A stretch of 64,000 bases of DNA from Halorhabdus utahensis DSM 12940 (GTDB taxonomy: Archaea; Halobacteriota; Halobacteria; Halobacteriales; Haloarculaceae): contig NC_013158.1 of assembly GCF_000023945.1 (NCBI RefSeq), positions 1,550,001-1,614,000 on the forward strand, read 5' to 3'. Positions 9,075 to 18,274 of the stretch are shown in pieces (position 1 is the first letter of the stretch; each line of letters starts with the position of its first letter). Under the pieces are notes generated by a model that was not told the origin of the DNA, ran no database searches, and saw nothing but the letters and a program-made list of their open reading frames with translations. The position numbers and the translations under genes were made by a program.

Positions 9075-9904
9075 GCCCGGAGCTTCTGAATCCGCTTTTC
9101 GGTCGGCGGGTGCGTCGAGAAGATCTTCGAGAGCAGGCTGCGTTCCTCGCCCTTGATACAGAGCGCGCTGGCCTGTTCGTCGATCCGGCTCCGGCTGTGA
9201 TCGGCCGAGTTGATCTTTTCGAGCGCGCGTGCAAGGGGTTCGCCGCCCGTGATTTCGGCGGCGTCACTGTCGGCGACGTACTCCCGGTAGCGTGAGATCG
9301 CCATCACGAAGATCATCACGATGAACTGGACGATGTTCCCGACGACCATCGCCATGATGAAGTCGCCGAAGTCGTTGTCGCCCGCAAAGAGGACGGCGAA
9401 CTGTGCGACCAGCGCGACGATCGAGGCGATCCCCTGGCCGATGACCATCATGATCACGTCGCGATTCCGGATGTGGGCGAGTTCGTGGGCGAGGACGCCC
9501 TCGAGTTCCTCGTGGTCGAGCATGTGGATGAGCTCTGCGGAGACGACCACGACACCGGCCTTCTTCCGCCCGACGGCGAAGGCGTTGGGGACGCCCATCT
9601 CGGCGACCATCACGCGGGGCTTGTCGATGCCCATTTCGTCGCTCATCCGCTCGATCGAACGGTGGATCTCCCGGAATCGGGGGTCGTCCTCGGGCATGTC
9701 TTCGGCCCCGACACTCCTGAGGGCGGCCCACTTGCCGATCTTGTACTGGACGCCGACGAAGCCGACGCTGCCAAGCAGGATCACCGCGAGGATGGTGGTC
9801 CCACCGCCGAAGGCGGCATACAGGGCGAGCGCCACCACGGCGTAGAAGCCGAACAGGATCGACCCGACGACGGCCATCCTGAACTTCAGGCCTGGATGTC
9901 TCAT
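9071..9904 (-). CDS. htpX: HtpX-family zinc metalloprotease
   Basis: Membrane-embedded M48 peptidase for membrane-protein quality control, 277 residues. Two N-terminal membrane segments are followed by the domain with VPNAFAVGR, VVVVSAELI, the zinc motif HELAH near residue 140, two more hydrophobic stretches, and the third zinc ligand region YREYVADSDAAEITGG. The C-terminal FSTHPPTEKRIQKL is the classic M48 ending. ATG at 9904. Confidence 0.93.
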   Translation of the reverse strand: MRHPGLKFRMAVVGSILFGFYAVVALALYAAFGGGTTILAVILLGSVGFVGVQYKIGKWAALRSVGAEDMPEDDPRFREIHRSIERMSDEMGIDKPRVMVAEMGVPNAFAVGRKKAGVVVVSAELIHMLDHEELEGVLAHELAHIRNRDVIMMVIGQGIASIVALVAQFAVLFAGDNDFGDFIMAMVVGNIVQFIVMIFVMAISRYREYVADSDAAEITGGEPLARALEKINSADHSRSRIDEQASALCIKGEERSLLSKIFSTHPPTEKRIQKLRA

Positions 9905-10017
9905 AGTAGCCGAAAGTGGGTTCTGAACGCCTATAAACTTCCTGGCATCGGGAGACGGGATCCGGAAGACAACTCTCGTCGGGCAACTGAGAACGTAACG
10001 CGGAGTTCCGGTCCGAA

Positions 10018-11586
10018 CTATTCGAGTAGCGACTCGCCAGTCATCTCGGCGGGCTTTTCGACGTCGAGCAGTTCCAGCAGCGTCGGCGCGATGTCACACA
10101 GCGAGCCACCGGAGCGCACGGAGCGCCCGCCCTCGTCGCCCTCGCTCGTGAGGTAGACGATCGGGACATCGTTGAGCGTGTGGGCCGTATGGGGATCCTC
10201 GACTGTCCCGAGGTCGTCGGCGTTACCGTGGTCGGCGGTGATGAGGACGTCCGCACCGGCTGTCTGGACCGCGTCGATCAACCGCCCCAGCTGTTCGTCG
10301 ACGGCCTCGACGGCCGCGACTGTGGCGTCGAAGTCGCCGGTGTGGCCGACCATGTCGGGGTTGGCGTAGTTGAGCACCAGCAGGTCGGGATCGTCGCTGT
10401 CTCGCGGCTGGTCGCCGCTCGACTGTTCCGGGTCGCTCTGCGACTCGCTCTCGATGAACTGGATGGCAGTGTCAGTGACGCCTGCAGCACTCATCTCGGG
10501 CTGTTCGTCGTAGGTCGGCACGTCCGGGCTCTCGACGATCTCCCGGAGTTCGCCGTCGAACTTGACCTCGCGGCCGCCGTTGAGGAAGTACGTGACGTGG
10601 GGGTACTTCTCCGATTCCGCGAGGCGCAACTGGGTGCCGCCGGCCGCCGAGACGACTTCACCCAGTGTGTTCGCAGGCTGGTTGGGCGGGTAGGCCACGG
10701 GGAGGTCGAACGTCTCGTCGTACTGCGTCATCGTCACGTAGTGGGTCTCCGGCGGCGAGGTGTCGAAGTCCCAGTCCGGGTCGATGGAGTTGAGCAGCCG
10801 GGTGAGCTGGCGGGCCCGATCCGACCGGAAATTGAAGAAGATGACCGCGTCGCCGTCTTCGAGTGCCGCGCCGCCCTCGATCAGCGTCGGCTCGATGAAC
10901 TCGTCGGTGGTGTCCCGGTCGTAGGACTCCTCGGTGGCCGTCACCGGGTCTGGCGCTTCGAACTCGGCCTCGCGGTGGACGATCGCGTCGTAGGCCTTCT
11001 TCGTGCGCTCCCAGTTCTGGTCGCGGTCCATCGCGTGATACCGACCCGTCACGGTCGCGACGTCGCCGGTACCTTCCTCGTCGATGACGCCCTGGAGTTC
11101 CCGGAGGTAGTCCGCGCCGCCGGTCGGCGAGGTGTCCCGACCGTCCATGAAGGCGTGGGTGACCGCCTCGACGTCGTTGTCGGCGGCCATCTCGATCAGC
11201 GCGTGGAGGTGGGTCTGTCGGGAGTGGACCCCGCCGTCGCTGACCAGGCCCATGAAGTGGACCTGGCCGTCGTTGTCTTTGGCGTAGTCCATCGCGGCGA
11301 GGAGGTTCTCGTTCTCGAAGAACGTGCCGTCCTCGATATCGTCGGTGATGCGCGTCGTGTCCTGCTTGACCACGCGGCCGGCCCCGATGTTGAGGTGGCC
11401 GACCTCGCTGTTGCCCATCTGTCCCTCCGGCAGGCCGACGCGTCGGCCCGAGGCGTCCAGTCGGTTGTGTGCGCCCGCGTCCCAGTACGCGTCGAAGTTC
11501 GGCGTGTCCGCGGCTTTGACCGCGTCACGGGCGTCCTCGTCGTCGTTGAGTCCCCAGCCGTCGAGGATGATGAGTCCTGCCTGCAT
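10018..11586 (-). CDS. gpmI: 2,3-bisphosphoglycerate-independent phosphoglycerate mutase
   Basis: Glycolytic/gluconeogenic mutase interconverting 3- and 2-phosphoglycerate; a di-metal enzyme of the alkaline-phosphatase superfamily. 522 residues. Metal ligand region LILDGWGLN at the N-terminus, catalytic serine in GQMGNSEVGHLNIGAGR, then FMDGRDTSP, FFNFRSDRARQ and the C-terminal ligands LNYANPDMVGHTG and ITADHGNAD. An acidic low-complexity stretch (about residues 377-399, SESQSDPEQSSGDQPRD) lies just before the core strand ending LLVLNYANPD and looks like a lineage-specific loop insertion. ATG at 11586 follows an AT-rich element suitable as promoter at about 11615-11630. Confidence 0.95.
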   Translation of the reverse strand: MQAGLIILDGWGLNDDEDARDAVKAADTPNFDAYWDAGAHNRLDASGRRVGLPEGQMGNSEVGHLNIGAGRVVKQDTTRITDDIEDGTFFENENLLAAMDYAKDNDGQVHFMGLVSDGGVHSRQTHLHALIEMAADNDVEAVTHAFMDGRDTSPTGGADYLRELQGVIDEEGTGDVATVTGRYHAMDRDQNWERTKKAYDAIVHREAEFEAPDPVTATEESYDRDTTDEFIEPTLIEGGAALEDGDAVIFFNFRSDRARQLTRLLNSIDPDWDFDTSPPETHYVTMTQYDETFDLPVAYPPNQPANTLGEVVSAAGGTQLRLAESEKYPHVTYFLNGGREVKFDGELREIVESPDVPTYDEQPEMSAAGVTDTAIQFIESESQSDPEQSSGDQPRDSDDPDLLVLNYANPDMVGHTGDFDATVAAVEAVDEQLGRLIDAVQTAGADVLITADHGNADDLGTVEDPHTAHTLNDVPIVYLTSEGDEGGRSVRSGGSLCDIAPTLLELLDVEKPAEMTGESLLE

Positions 11587-11896
11587 ACCCGGACCTTTCA
11601 GTCCGAGGGTAATACCTTTTGATATTTGCCGGTAAATCCGCCCGCCTTCATACGCCCGTCTACCGATTCCCGATTATAATTGGAGGAATACATTTGGACG
11701 GCGGTCTGTCCTGGCGGAGACCACATCTCGGAGCGGGCCCCAGGGCCCCGACCGGGTGATACCCACGGACCTCCCGGGGCCGATGGGCCGTGGACACCCG
11801 ATCGGGAAAAATCACTTTATTGTCACAAATGGCGGCAAACAAGAACGGATAAACGCGTGGTAGTCGTACCGAGAGAGCCGAGAGGGCTTCATCAGC
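11587..11896. other. 310-bp intergenic region with divergent promoters and GC hairpins
   Basis: No coding frame is convincing. The left end holds an AT-rich block (about 11610-11635) that fits the gpmI promoter. The right part holds ACTTTATT near 11810, a candidate TATA box for the MFS gene. Between them, 11703-11793 contains several short inverted repeats: GGTCT/AGACC (11703/11718), GGGT-GAT-ACCC around 11755, and CCACGG/CCGTGG (11763/11788). This may be a structured RNA or a terminator cluster. Confidence 0.4.
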
Positions 11897-13096
11897 GTGA
11901 CAGATAGACGACTACTATCGGTTGTCCAGAAGTTGCTCGACAGTGCAGGCACCGAGTACCGATATCACGTCATTTACTTCTCGTATTACTTCGCGTTGAA
12001 CGGGATGGTGACGTTCAGAAACGCCTACTTCGACGAGATCGGCCTCACGGGGTCACAGATGGGGCTGATCGGGGCGCTGCTGGTCGCCGGCGGGCTGGTC
12101 GCCCAGCCGGCGTGGGGTGTGCTCGCCGACAAAACGGGCGCGACGCGGGGGATCATGCTGACTGGGGCGATCGTCTCGGGGATCAGCATCCTGCTGTTTC
12201 CGCTTGCGGCCCACACCCCCTGGGAGTTCAGTCTCATGATCGTCGCGACGTTGTTCGTCTCGAGTTTCCGCGCGCCGATCCTGCCGATTGCGAACTCGAT
12301 GGTGCTCTCGAAGGGGCTGAGCTACGGCCAGATCCGGGCGGCCGGGAGCCTCGCGTTCGGCCTCGGCAGTCTCTTCATCGGGTGGGTCGCGACGTTCTTC
12401 GGGCTCTCGGTGATCTTCTACCTCTATGCGGCCGGCATGGCGTTTCTCGCCGTACTCGTCAAGGGTCTTGAGAAGCCTCGGGCGGACATCTCACCGGACT
12501 TGAAACGGGACGCAATCAGGCTTTTGGGCAACCAGCGGTTCATCCTGCTGCTGTTCATCGCGGTGGTGATCCCCGGTGCCTTCGCCGGAGCCGACGCCTT
12601 CCTGTCGGTGTACCTCCGGGAACTCACCGGTGGAGATAGCATTACGGGCGTCGCGTGGCTGGTCAAGACGTTCACCGAGGCCGTCGTCTTCGTGTGGTTA
12701 TCCCGGCACAGCTTCGACAACCGGACGTTGTTGACAGTCGGCGGCGTGGTGACAATGGCCGCGTATCTCGTGTTGGGGCTCACCCAGGCGGCACCGATCG
12801 CCGTCGGGGTCATGATCGTCTCCGGATCGGGCGTGGCCTTCTTCATCTACGCCGCGGTCAACATGGCCCACAAGTACGCGCCGGTCGCGCTGGCGGCGAC
12901 CGCCCAGACCCTGTTGTCCTCGATCGGGATGGGCGTCGGACGGGCATCGAGCCAACTCGGCTCGGGGTGGCTGGTGGACACGGTCGGCGTCCAGTCGCTG
13001 TACCTGTTTCTGGCGGCCGCGGCCGCGATCGCGACGGTCGTCAGCCTCCGGTTTCACGTCACCCGGCTCCGGAGTGCGATCGGACGCCGGACGTGA
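11897..13096 (+). CDS. MFS transporter (LacY/nucleoside-symporter-like branch)
   Basis: Major facilitator superfamily protein of 399 residues with 12 predicted membrane segments. The N-terminal motif YFALNGMVTFRNAYFDEIGLTG and the motif-A region WGVLADKTGATRG match the MFS_1-like (LacY/NupG-related) branch. Internal positions of the second half (KTFTEAVVFVWLSRH) are typical too. GTG at 11897 is used because the homologous N-terminus starts here. The substrate cannot be predicted. Confidence 0.82.
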   Translation: MTDRRLLSVVQKLLDSAGTEYRYHVIYFSYYFALNGMVTFRNAYFDEIGLTGSQMGLIGALLVAGGLVAQPAWGVLADKTGATRGIMLTGAIVSGISILLFPLAAHTPWEFSLMIVATLFVSSFRAPILPIANSMVLSKGLSYGQIRAAGSLAFGLGSLFIGWVATFFGLSVIFYLYAAGMAFLAVLVKGLEKPRADISPDLKRDAIRLLGNQRFILLLFIAVVIPGAFAGADAFLSVYLRELTGGDSITGVAWLVKTFTEAVVFVWLSRHSFDNRTLLTVGGVVTMAAYLVLGLTQAAPIAVGVMIVSGSGVAFFIYAAVNMAHKYAPVALAATAQTLLSSIGMGVGRASSQLGSGWLVDTVGVQSLYLFLAAAAAIATVVSLRFHVTRLRSAIGRRT

Positions 13097-13168
13097 GCGG
13101 AGGGGGGCCGTGATCGTCCGTCAAGCGTGACCCCGACCGTTTTTAGCACGTCCCGCGAAAGGCGGGGC

Positions 13169-14428
13169 ATGACACTCGATCCGGTGCACGTCGACGGCAT
13201 CGCCCGGCTGGCCGGTCGCCTCGGCGGGCGAGTTGAGGACACCGACCACGACGACCTCGCCGCGACAGCCTGGGACGAGTTTCTCGATCCCCTGTATTAC
13301 GAGGACGAGGTGATCCTCGAACCGCTCGGCGAGCAACGGCGACGAGCGGCCCCGCTGCCCGACATCGCCCTGGAGGAGCGCCCCTTCGACACCCAGCACG
13401 GGCTTGACTCGGGGACGATCAACCCGACGACGTTCAAGAACGGGCTGGTGCTCGACGTCGCCCAGGCGGCGATGGCCGGCGTGCCCTCGGATCTGGACCT
13501 CCACCGTTCGCGGACGGTCGTCGTCAGCGCCCACACCAACGACATGACGGTCGACCTCGGCGACGACGAGTGGGGGCGCTCCGACGAGGGGTACACCCAC
13601 GAACGACTGCTGGAAGTCCCGCGGGTCGATCGATACGCCCAGACGGTCGTCCACGCGCTCGCGTTGTACCTCGCCGAAAGCCATCACGCTCGGGCCAACA
13701 TCGGGGACGTCTCGGATCTCCTCATACTGGACGGGCCGATCTACCCGACCGGCTTGCTCAACTGGGCCGATAGACATCCCGAACTCGCGGACCTGTTGGA
13801 ATCCGACGAACAGCCCCGTGACGTCGTCGAGAACTACGTCAGGCTGGTCGAGACCTGCCTCGAAGCAGAGATTCCGATCGTCGGCTTCGTCAAGAACAGC
13901 GCCGCAAACGGCCTGACACGGGCACTCCGGACGAAGACGGGTGCGCCGTGGGCCAATGACAACGCCTTTTTCGAACACGTCCTCTCGCGGTACGACGGCG
14001 GTGAGCTTCGCACTGACGCGCTCACGTTCACGAACTGGTTCCGGTCACGGATCGGGACCGACCGCGTCCTCTCGTCGGCCGGGAACGCACTCGGTGTCGA
14101 GCGTGAACTCGACCCTGAAGCCTACGAAGTTACCTTCTTCGCGCTGTACGATCCTCGCGACGAGTTGGTCTATCGGATCGAGGCCCCGTACGCCTTGACG
14201 CGGGACGCCGACCGCCGCGAGCGACTCACCATGCAACTCGTCGCCGACGTCGCCGCCGAACGCGGGCCGCCGGTCGCTGTCGCGAAGGCCGACGAACTCG
14301 CACGCATCGACGCCACAGCCAAGGATCAGCTCCGCGAACGGATCGGCCGGGAGTTCGACAGCGATCGCCAGCAATCGTACAACGAACAACGCTGGGGATC
14401 GAAATACGCGAATGGCGACGGAGAATGA
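13169..14428 (+). CDS. nurA: DNA double-strand-break repair nuclease NurA
   Basis: NurA nuclease, normally the 5-prime end-resection partner of the HerA helicase with Mre11-Rad50. 419 residues. The domain is recognisable by the metal-binding aspartate in TVVVSAHTNDMTVD and the LLILDGPIYPTGLL strand, followed by VGFVKNS and a C-terminal segment PYALTRDADRRERL. The frame is open from 13127, but ATG at 13169 (MTLDPVHVDG) is preferred: a TTTTTAGC element lies about 30 bases upstream, so the mRNA is probably near-leaderless. herA is not adjacent in this window. Confidence 0.85.
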   Translation: MTLDPVHVDGIARLAGRLGGRVEDTDHDDLAATAWDEFLDPLYYEDEVILEPLGEQRRRAAPLPDIALEERPFDTQHGLDSGTINPTTFKNGLVLDVAQAAMAGVPSDLDLHRSRTVVVSAHTNDMTVDLGDDEWGRSDEGYTHERLLEVPRVDRYAQTVVHALALYLAESHHARANIGDVSDLLILDGPIYPTGLLNWADRHPELADLLESDEQPRDVVENYVRLVETCLEAEIPIVGFVKNSAANGLTRALRTKTGAPWANDNAFFEHVLSRYDGGELRTDALTFTNWFRSRIGTDRVLSSAGNALGVERELDPEAYEVTFFALYDPRDELVYRIEAPYALTRDADRRERLTMQLVADVAAERGPPVAVAKADELARIDATAKDQLRERIGREFDSDRQQSYNEQRWGSKYANGDGE

Positions 14429-14550
14429 CGCACGAGAGTGACGATACCCGATCCTGCTGACGAAATCACTGCCTGATCAGTCACTCAGACCCGGAATTAT
14501 GAAATAAATGTGAAATAAGACTAATGGTACTGGATAATCAATGATGAGGT

Positions 14551-14715
14551 ATGACGAAAGAATGGAAGTGTACCCAGTGTGGCAGCGTCCAGACGCGATC
14601 GATCGTCAACCACCTGCGGCGGGGGCCGCCCGAGGAGTGTGAAGTCTGTGGAAACACGGAGTTCAAGGAGACGGTACTCGGGTCAACACACTCGATGCTC
14701 GACTCGCTCACCTGA
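14551..14715 (+). CDS. Small two-CxxC zinc-ribbon protein
   Basis: 54 residues, starting MTKEWKCTQCGS and ending MLDSLT. Two CxxC pairs (C7-C10 and C30-C33, the second in CEVCGN) form a rubredoxin-like zinc knuckle. It has its own ATG directly after ATGATGAGGT and an AT-rich promoter zone at about 14500-14540 (AAATGTGAAATAAGACTAATGG). Such mini-zinc-finger proteins are common in haloarchaea; the role is unknown, possibly nucleic-acid or protein binding. It was found by reading the gap between nurA and the kinase. Confidence 0.7.
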   Translation: MTKEWKCTQCGSVQTRSIVNHLRRGPPEECEVCGNTEFKETVLGSTHSMLDSLT

Positions 14716-14862
14716 GAGCCCCGAAACGGTGGGCTACCCGTCGATGACGAGCAGGTATCCGGACGCAAACCCGTCGATAGCGTGCGAAGCGCGCCAGCAG
14801 GGGGCGGAGGTGTCGCCAAACGGGGAAAGTAATTTACAATCCGGCAAATAACTCGTATTACG

Positions 14863-16863
14863 GTGCTTTACTGGACACTCTATCTCGCGGCCCTGCTCGG
14901 TGCGAGCGGGTTCGCCGTCGCCATCGTCGCCTGGCTGTGGCGACGGGAACGCGATCTCTCGACGAATCTGTTTCTCGTGATCGCCGCTGTCCAGGCTGTC
15001 AGTGGTGTGCTGGTCACCGCGGAGTTGATGACAGCCAGTCGGTCACTCTCTATCGTGGTCTTCGGGTTGCAGAATGCCGTGCTGGCCGGAGTGACGCCCG
15101 CCTTTTTCCTGTTCGTGCTGGCGTCGCTGGGATACCGGCGTCACTTGACGCGGCCAGTGATCGGCCTCGTGTTCGGGATCTTCGCCGTGTCGGGGCTCAT
15201 CCAGCTGACCGACCCAGTCCACGGACTGTACTGGGCTGAATACACGGTCACCGACTCGACATTCCACTACGTCGCCGGCGAACCGACCAATCTGTCGTTT
15301 CTGCTCGTCCTCCCACAGATGTTGTTTTACTATGTGGCCATGGGATTGCTCGGCGCGAACGTCCTGTTCGGGTCCGGGAAGCGACGACGACAATCGGCAG
15401 CCCTGTTCGTCGGGTTCCTCCCGGCGTTCGTCATCACGACGATTTGGTCGATGGGCGTCCTTCTCGGCCCGATCAACGGCGCGCTCGTGATCGGCGGCAC
15501 GTGGTCGCTCGCAGTCATTGCGTGGGCCGTCTTTCGTCAGCAGCTGTTCGACGTCGTCCCGATGGCCAGAGAAACCGTCTTCGAGGCCCTCGAAGAGGTA
15601 GTCATCGTCGTCGACAGACGACAACGGATCCTGGATTACAACGCTGGCGCGGCCGAGACGTTCCCCGAGCTCGCGACCGCGGACGGGGGAGCTCTGGGCG
15701 CAGTCGTGCCGAGTATCGTCGATGCGAACGGTTCGGACACCGGCGGGACGAACAGCGAACAGGGACAGAAAGCAACCTCGGTGGACGAGAACGGCGTGGG
15801 TGACGCCGACCACCCGTTTGTCGATTCGTTCACGCGCCACGTCGACGGCGAACCGCGGGAGTACGAGGTGAGTGTGACGCCGATCTCGGTCAGCGACACG
15901 ACGGGCGGATACGCCGTCGTCGTCAGGGACGTCACCGAGCGCCGAAAGCGGGTGCGCCACCTCAGACAGCAGACGGCACAGCTCGAACGCTTCGCCGAAA
16001 CCCTCTCACACGATCTTCGCAACCCCCTGAGCGTCGCCCGGGGACGGATCGACCTCGCCCAGGAGACCGGCGAGGAGGCACATCTCGAGACGGCCGCCGA
16101 GGCGCTCGAACGGATCGAACAACTCATCGAGGACACGCTGACGCTCGCCCGCGAGGGCCAGGCGATCGAAGACCGCGAGCCGGTCGAACTCGGCGAACTG
16201 GCTCGCAACGCCTGGGCGACGACCGACACCGGCGAGGCATCCTTCGAGGTCATGCCCGACGCCGAGATGACGGTCTACGCCGACCACTCGCGGCTGCGAA
16301 CCGTCTTCGAGAACCTCTTCCGGAATGCTGTCGAACACAGCTCCACGAATCCTGACTCGCAAACCCGTCAAGACGGCGTCGAACACAGCTCCACGAACGG
16401 GGATTCGAACGCGCCACAGGAGCCCGCCGAACGCCGACCGATGGCGGATGAGCAGCCCGAACAGCCAGCTGATCGCGGCAGTATCGAGGCGACGCCGGAC
16501 ACCGCCACGCCGCTGATGCGGGGAAACGCCGAGCGCGAGGGCCACGAGCCGACGAGCGAGCGCGTGACCGAGAGTGGGCGAACGAACGGTTCCGGAACGC
16601 CGATGACAGTCAGGCTCGGCCGGGCCGAAGACGGCTTTTACGTCGAAGACGACGGGCCCGGCATCCCGCCGGCGGATCGCGAAGACGTCTTCGAATACGG
16701 CTACACGACCGACGAGGACGGCACCGGCCTCGGATTGGCGATCGTCGAAGCTATCGCAAACGCTCACGGCTGGGACGTCACGGCGACCGAGGGAAGGGAG
16801 GGCGGTGCCCGTCTCGTCTTCGAGGATGTCGACGTCGTCGAGCCCGCGGCGCAGGGCGATTGA
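14863..16863 (+). CDS. Membrane sensor histidine kinase (7TM-PAS-HisKA-HATPase)
   Basis: 666 residues. Residues 1-220 contain seven hydrophobic segments of the haloarchaeal N-terminal 7TM type, then a PAS-like domain (about 235-365, RETVFEALEEVVIVVDRRQRILDYNAGA), the dimerisation/phosphoacceptor box ETLSHDLRNPLSVARGR, and the ATPase domain with N box NLFRNAVEHS, G1 VEDDGPGIPP and G2 GTGLGLAIV. Between the N and G1 boxes lies an insertion of about 90 low-complexity residues that starts with a second copy of VEHSSTN. No response regulator is adjacent. GTG start at 14863; ligand unknown. Confidence 0.9.
   Translation: MLYWTLYLAALLGASGFAVAIVAWLWRRERDLSTNLFLVIAAVQAVSGVLVTAELMTASRSLSIVVFGLQNAVLAGVTPAFFLFVLASLGYRRHLTRPVIGLVFGIFAVSGLIQLTDPVHGLYWAEYTVTDSTFHYVAGEPTNLSFLLVLPQMLFYYVAMGLLGANVLFGSGKRRRQSAALFVGFLPAFVITTIWSMGVLLGPINGALVIGGTWSLAVIAWAVFRQQLFDVVPMARETVFEALEEVVIVVDRRQRILDYNAGAAETFPELATADGGALGAVVPSIVDANGSDTGGTNSEQGQKATSVDENGVGDADHPFVDSFTRHVDGEPREYEVSVTPISVSDTTGGYAVVVRDVTERRKRVRHLRQQTAQLERFAETLSHDLRNPLSVARGRIDLAQETGEEAHLETAAEALERIEQLIEDTLTLAREGQAIEDREPVELGELARNAWATTDTGEASFEVMPDAEMTVYADHSRLRTVFENLFRNAVEHSSTNPDSQTRQDGVEHSSTNGDSNAPQEPAERRPMADEQPEQPADRGSIEATPDTATPLMRGNAEREGHEPTSERVTESGRTNGSGTPMTVRLGRAEDGFYVEDDGPGIPPADREDVFEYGYTTDEDGTGLGLAIVEAIANAHGWDVTATEGREGGARLVFEDVDVVEPAAQGD
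16330..16397 (+). repeat. Duplicated N-box microrepeat in the histidine kinase
   Basis: A 20-bp sequence beginning GTCGAACACAGCTCCACG occurs at 16330 and again at 16378 (spacing 48 bp, 16 codons). It duplicates the residues VEHSSTN of the ATP-binding N box and opens the variable insertion. Confidence 0.8.
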
Positions 16864-17049
16864 TCTCCCCCCGGAGTTCCGGCGGTTGTCCACGGAACGA
16901 GCCAGCCCGACTACCGACACGGCGGCGACTGATCCAATGCGGTGTCTACCCCTACAAGGAATATTATGTCTATGTATGCCATGATAGTCTTCGGTAGCAC
17001 TCTAGGCGGCTCATGTCGATCAGGATCGCTCCGTACCGGGCCGTACACC

Positions 17050-17058
17050 TATTATAAA
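17050..17058 (+). promoter_or_regulatory. TATA box of the pst operon
   Basis: TATTATAAA 31 bases before the pstS start, a near-ideal haloarchaeal TATA element predicting a very short leader. The 222-bp gap upstream of pstS (16864-17085) holds no other gene. Confidence 0.65.
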
Positions 17059-17088
17059 CCCCTTTAGTCAAATCCCCCACCTCTCTTG

Positions 17089-18210
17089 ATGATGACGCGA
17101 GATTCGACGCGTCCAGACGGGGCATCACGACGGAAATTCATCCTCTCGGCCGGCGCACTCGGGGCCACGGCACTGGCCGGGTGTAGCGGTGGCAACGACA
17201 CGACGGAGGACCAACCGGCCGGAAGCGGCGGAAACGGCGACGTTTCGACGCCGACGGAATCGAACTCACAGGACACCTCGACGCTGAAGGCCGACGGGTC
17301 CTCGACGGTGTACCCGATCGCGAACGACGCGAGCCGGCTGTGGAACGGCAATCCGCCGGCCGACGACCAGGAGTACTGGGGGCCCGGCCAGTACGACATC
17401 GACACGGACATGCACCTCGCCGATTACTGGGCCGAGAAGTACGGCTTCGAGCCGACCGAAACGCGGAGCGTTCCGCCGTTCGGTACGCAGATCGCGCTGA
17501 GTCACTCCGGGACCGGCGTCGAAGCGGTCATCAACGAACGCGTCGACATCGGGGACGCGAGTTCGACCGCCGAGTCGATCCTCGGTGCGGACAACGACGA
17601 ACTCGACAACATCGTCGACCACGTCGTCGGCGTCGACGGCCAGCCGATCGTCGTCAGCCGGGAGATCTACGATGCGGGCGTGACCCAGATCACCGGTGAT
17701 CAGCTCCGGGACATCTACATGAAGGAGATCACCAACTGGAGCGAACTCGGCGGCCCGGACAAGGAGATCTACGCGGTCGGCCGCGCGGAGGACTCCGGGA
17801 CCGACACCGCGTTCAGAGCGAACCTCTATGGCGACCCCGACGCGCCGATCGAGCCCGACACCCGGAAGGGCCAAAACCAGCAGGTCAAGACGCTCATCGA
17901 GCAAAACGACAACGCCATCGCCTACATCGCACTGGCGTTCGTCGAGCCCGACGGCGTGACACCGCCGATCGCCCTCGAACTCGAGGGGACCGTCTACGAG
18001 TACGGCAAGAACCTCGGCGCGAAGGAGTACCCGCTCAACCGCGACCTCCACATGTACACCTACGACGGGACGTCGATGAAGGAGGCCGCGTTCCTCAACA
18101 TGATCCTCTCGGAGTTCGGCCAGACAAACTTCGTCGAACCACAGAACTACTTCAAGCTCCCGGAGGCTCGCCGCGAGGAGGAACGCGCGAAACTCCCCGA
18201 CCAGGTCTAA
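17089..18210 (+). CDS. pstS: Phosphate-binding lipoprotein PstS
   Basis: Extracellular phosphate-binding component of the high-affinity Pst ABC transporter, 373 residues. Twin-arginine signal SRRKFILSAGALGATALAGC with lipobox LAGC: exported folded by Tat and lipid-anchored. Binding-site features: ADGSSTVYP (the TSF/GSST phosphate-ligand segment), GIGDASSTAES equivalent VDIGDASSTAE, and GRAEDSGTDTAF. TTG/ATG/ATG occur in series at 17086-17094; ATG 17089 is chosen. It is the first gene of pstSCAB-phoU, expected to be induced by phosphate limitation. Confidence 0.95.
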   Translation: MMTRDSTRPDGASRRKFILSAGALGATALAGCSGGNDTTEDQPAGSGGNGDVSTPTESNSQDTSTLKADGSSTVYPIANDASRLWNGNPPADDQEYWGPGQYDIDTDMHLADYWAEKYGFEPTETRSVPPFGTQIALSHSGTGVEAVINERVDIGDASSTAESILGADNDELDNIVDHVVGVDGQPIVVSREIYDAGVTQITGDQLRDIYMKEITNWSELGGPDKEIYAVGRAEDSGTDTAFRANLYGDPDAPIEPDTRKGQNQQVKTLIEQNDNAIAYIALAFVEPDGVTPPIALELEGTVYEYGKNLGAKEYPLNRDLHMYTYDGTSMKEAAFLNMILSEFGQTNFVEPQNYFKLPEARREEERAKLPDQV

Positions 18211-18274
18211 GACGACCGTTCTCCGGGATCATGCAGGATTCGAAGTCTGAACGACGCACGTCGAGGACACACCC

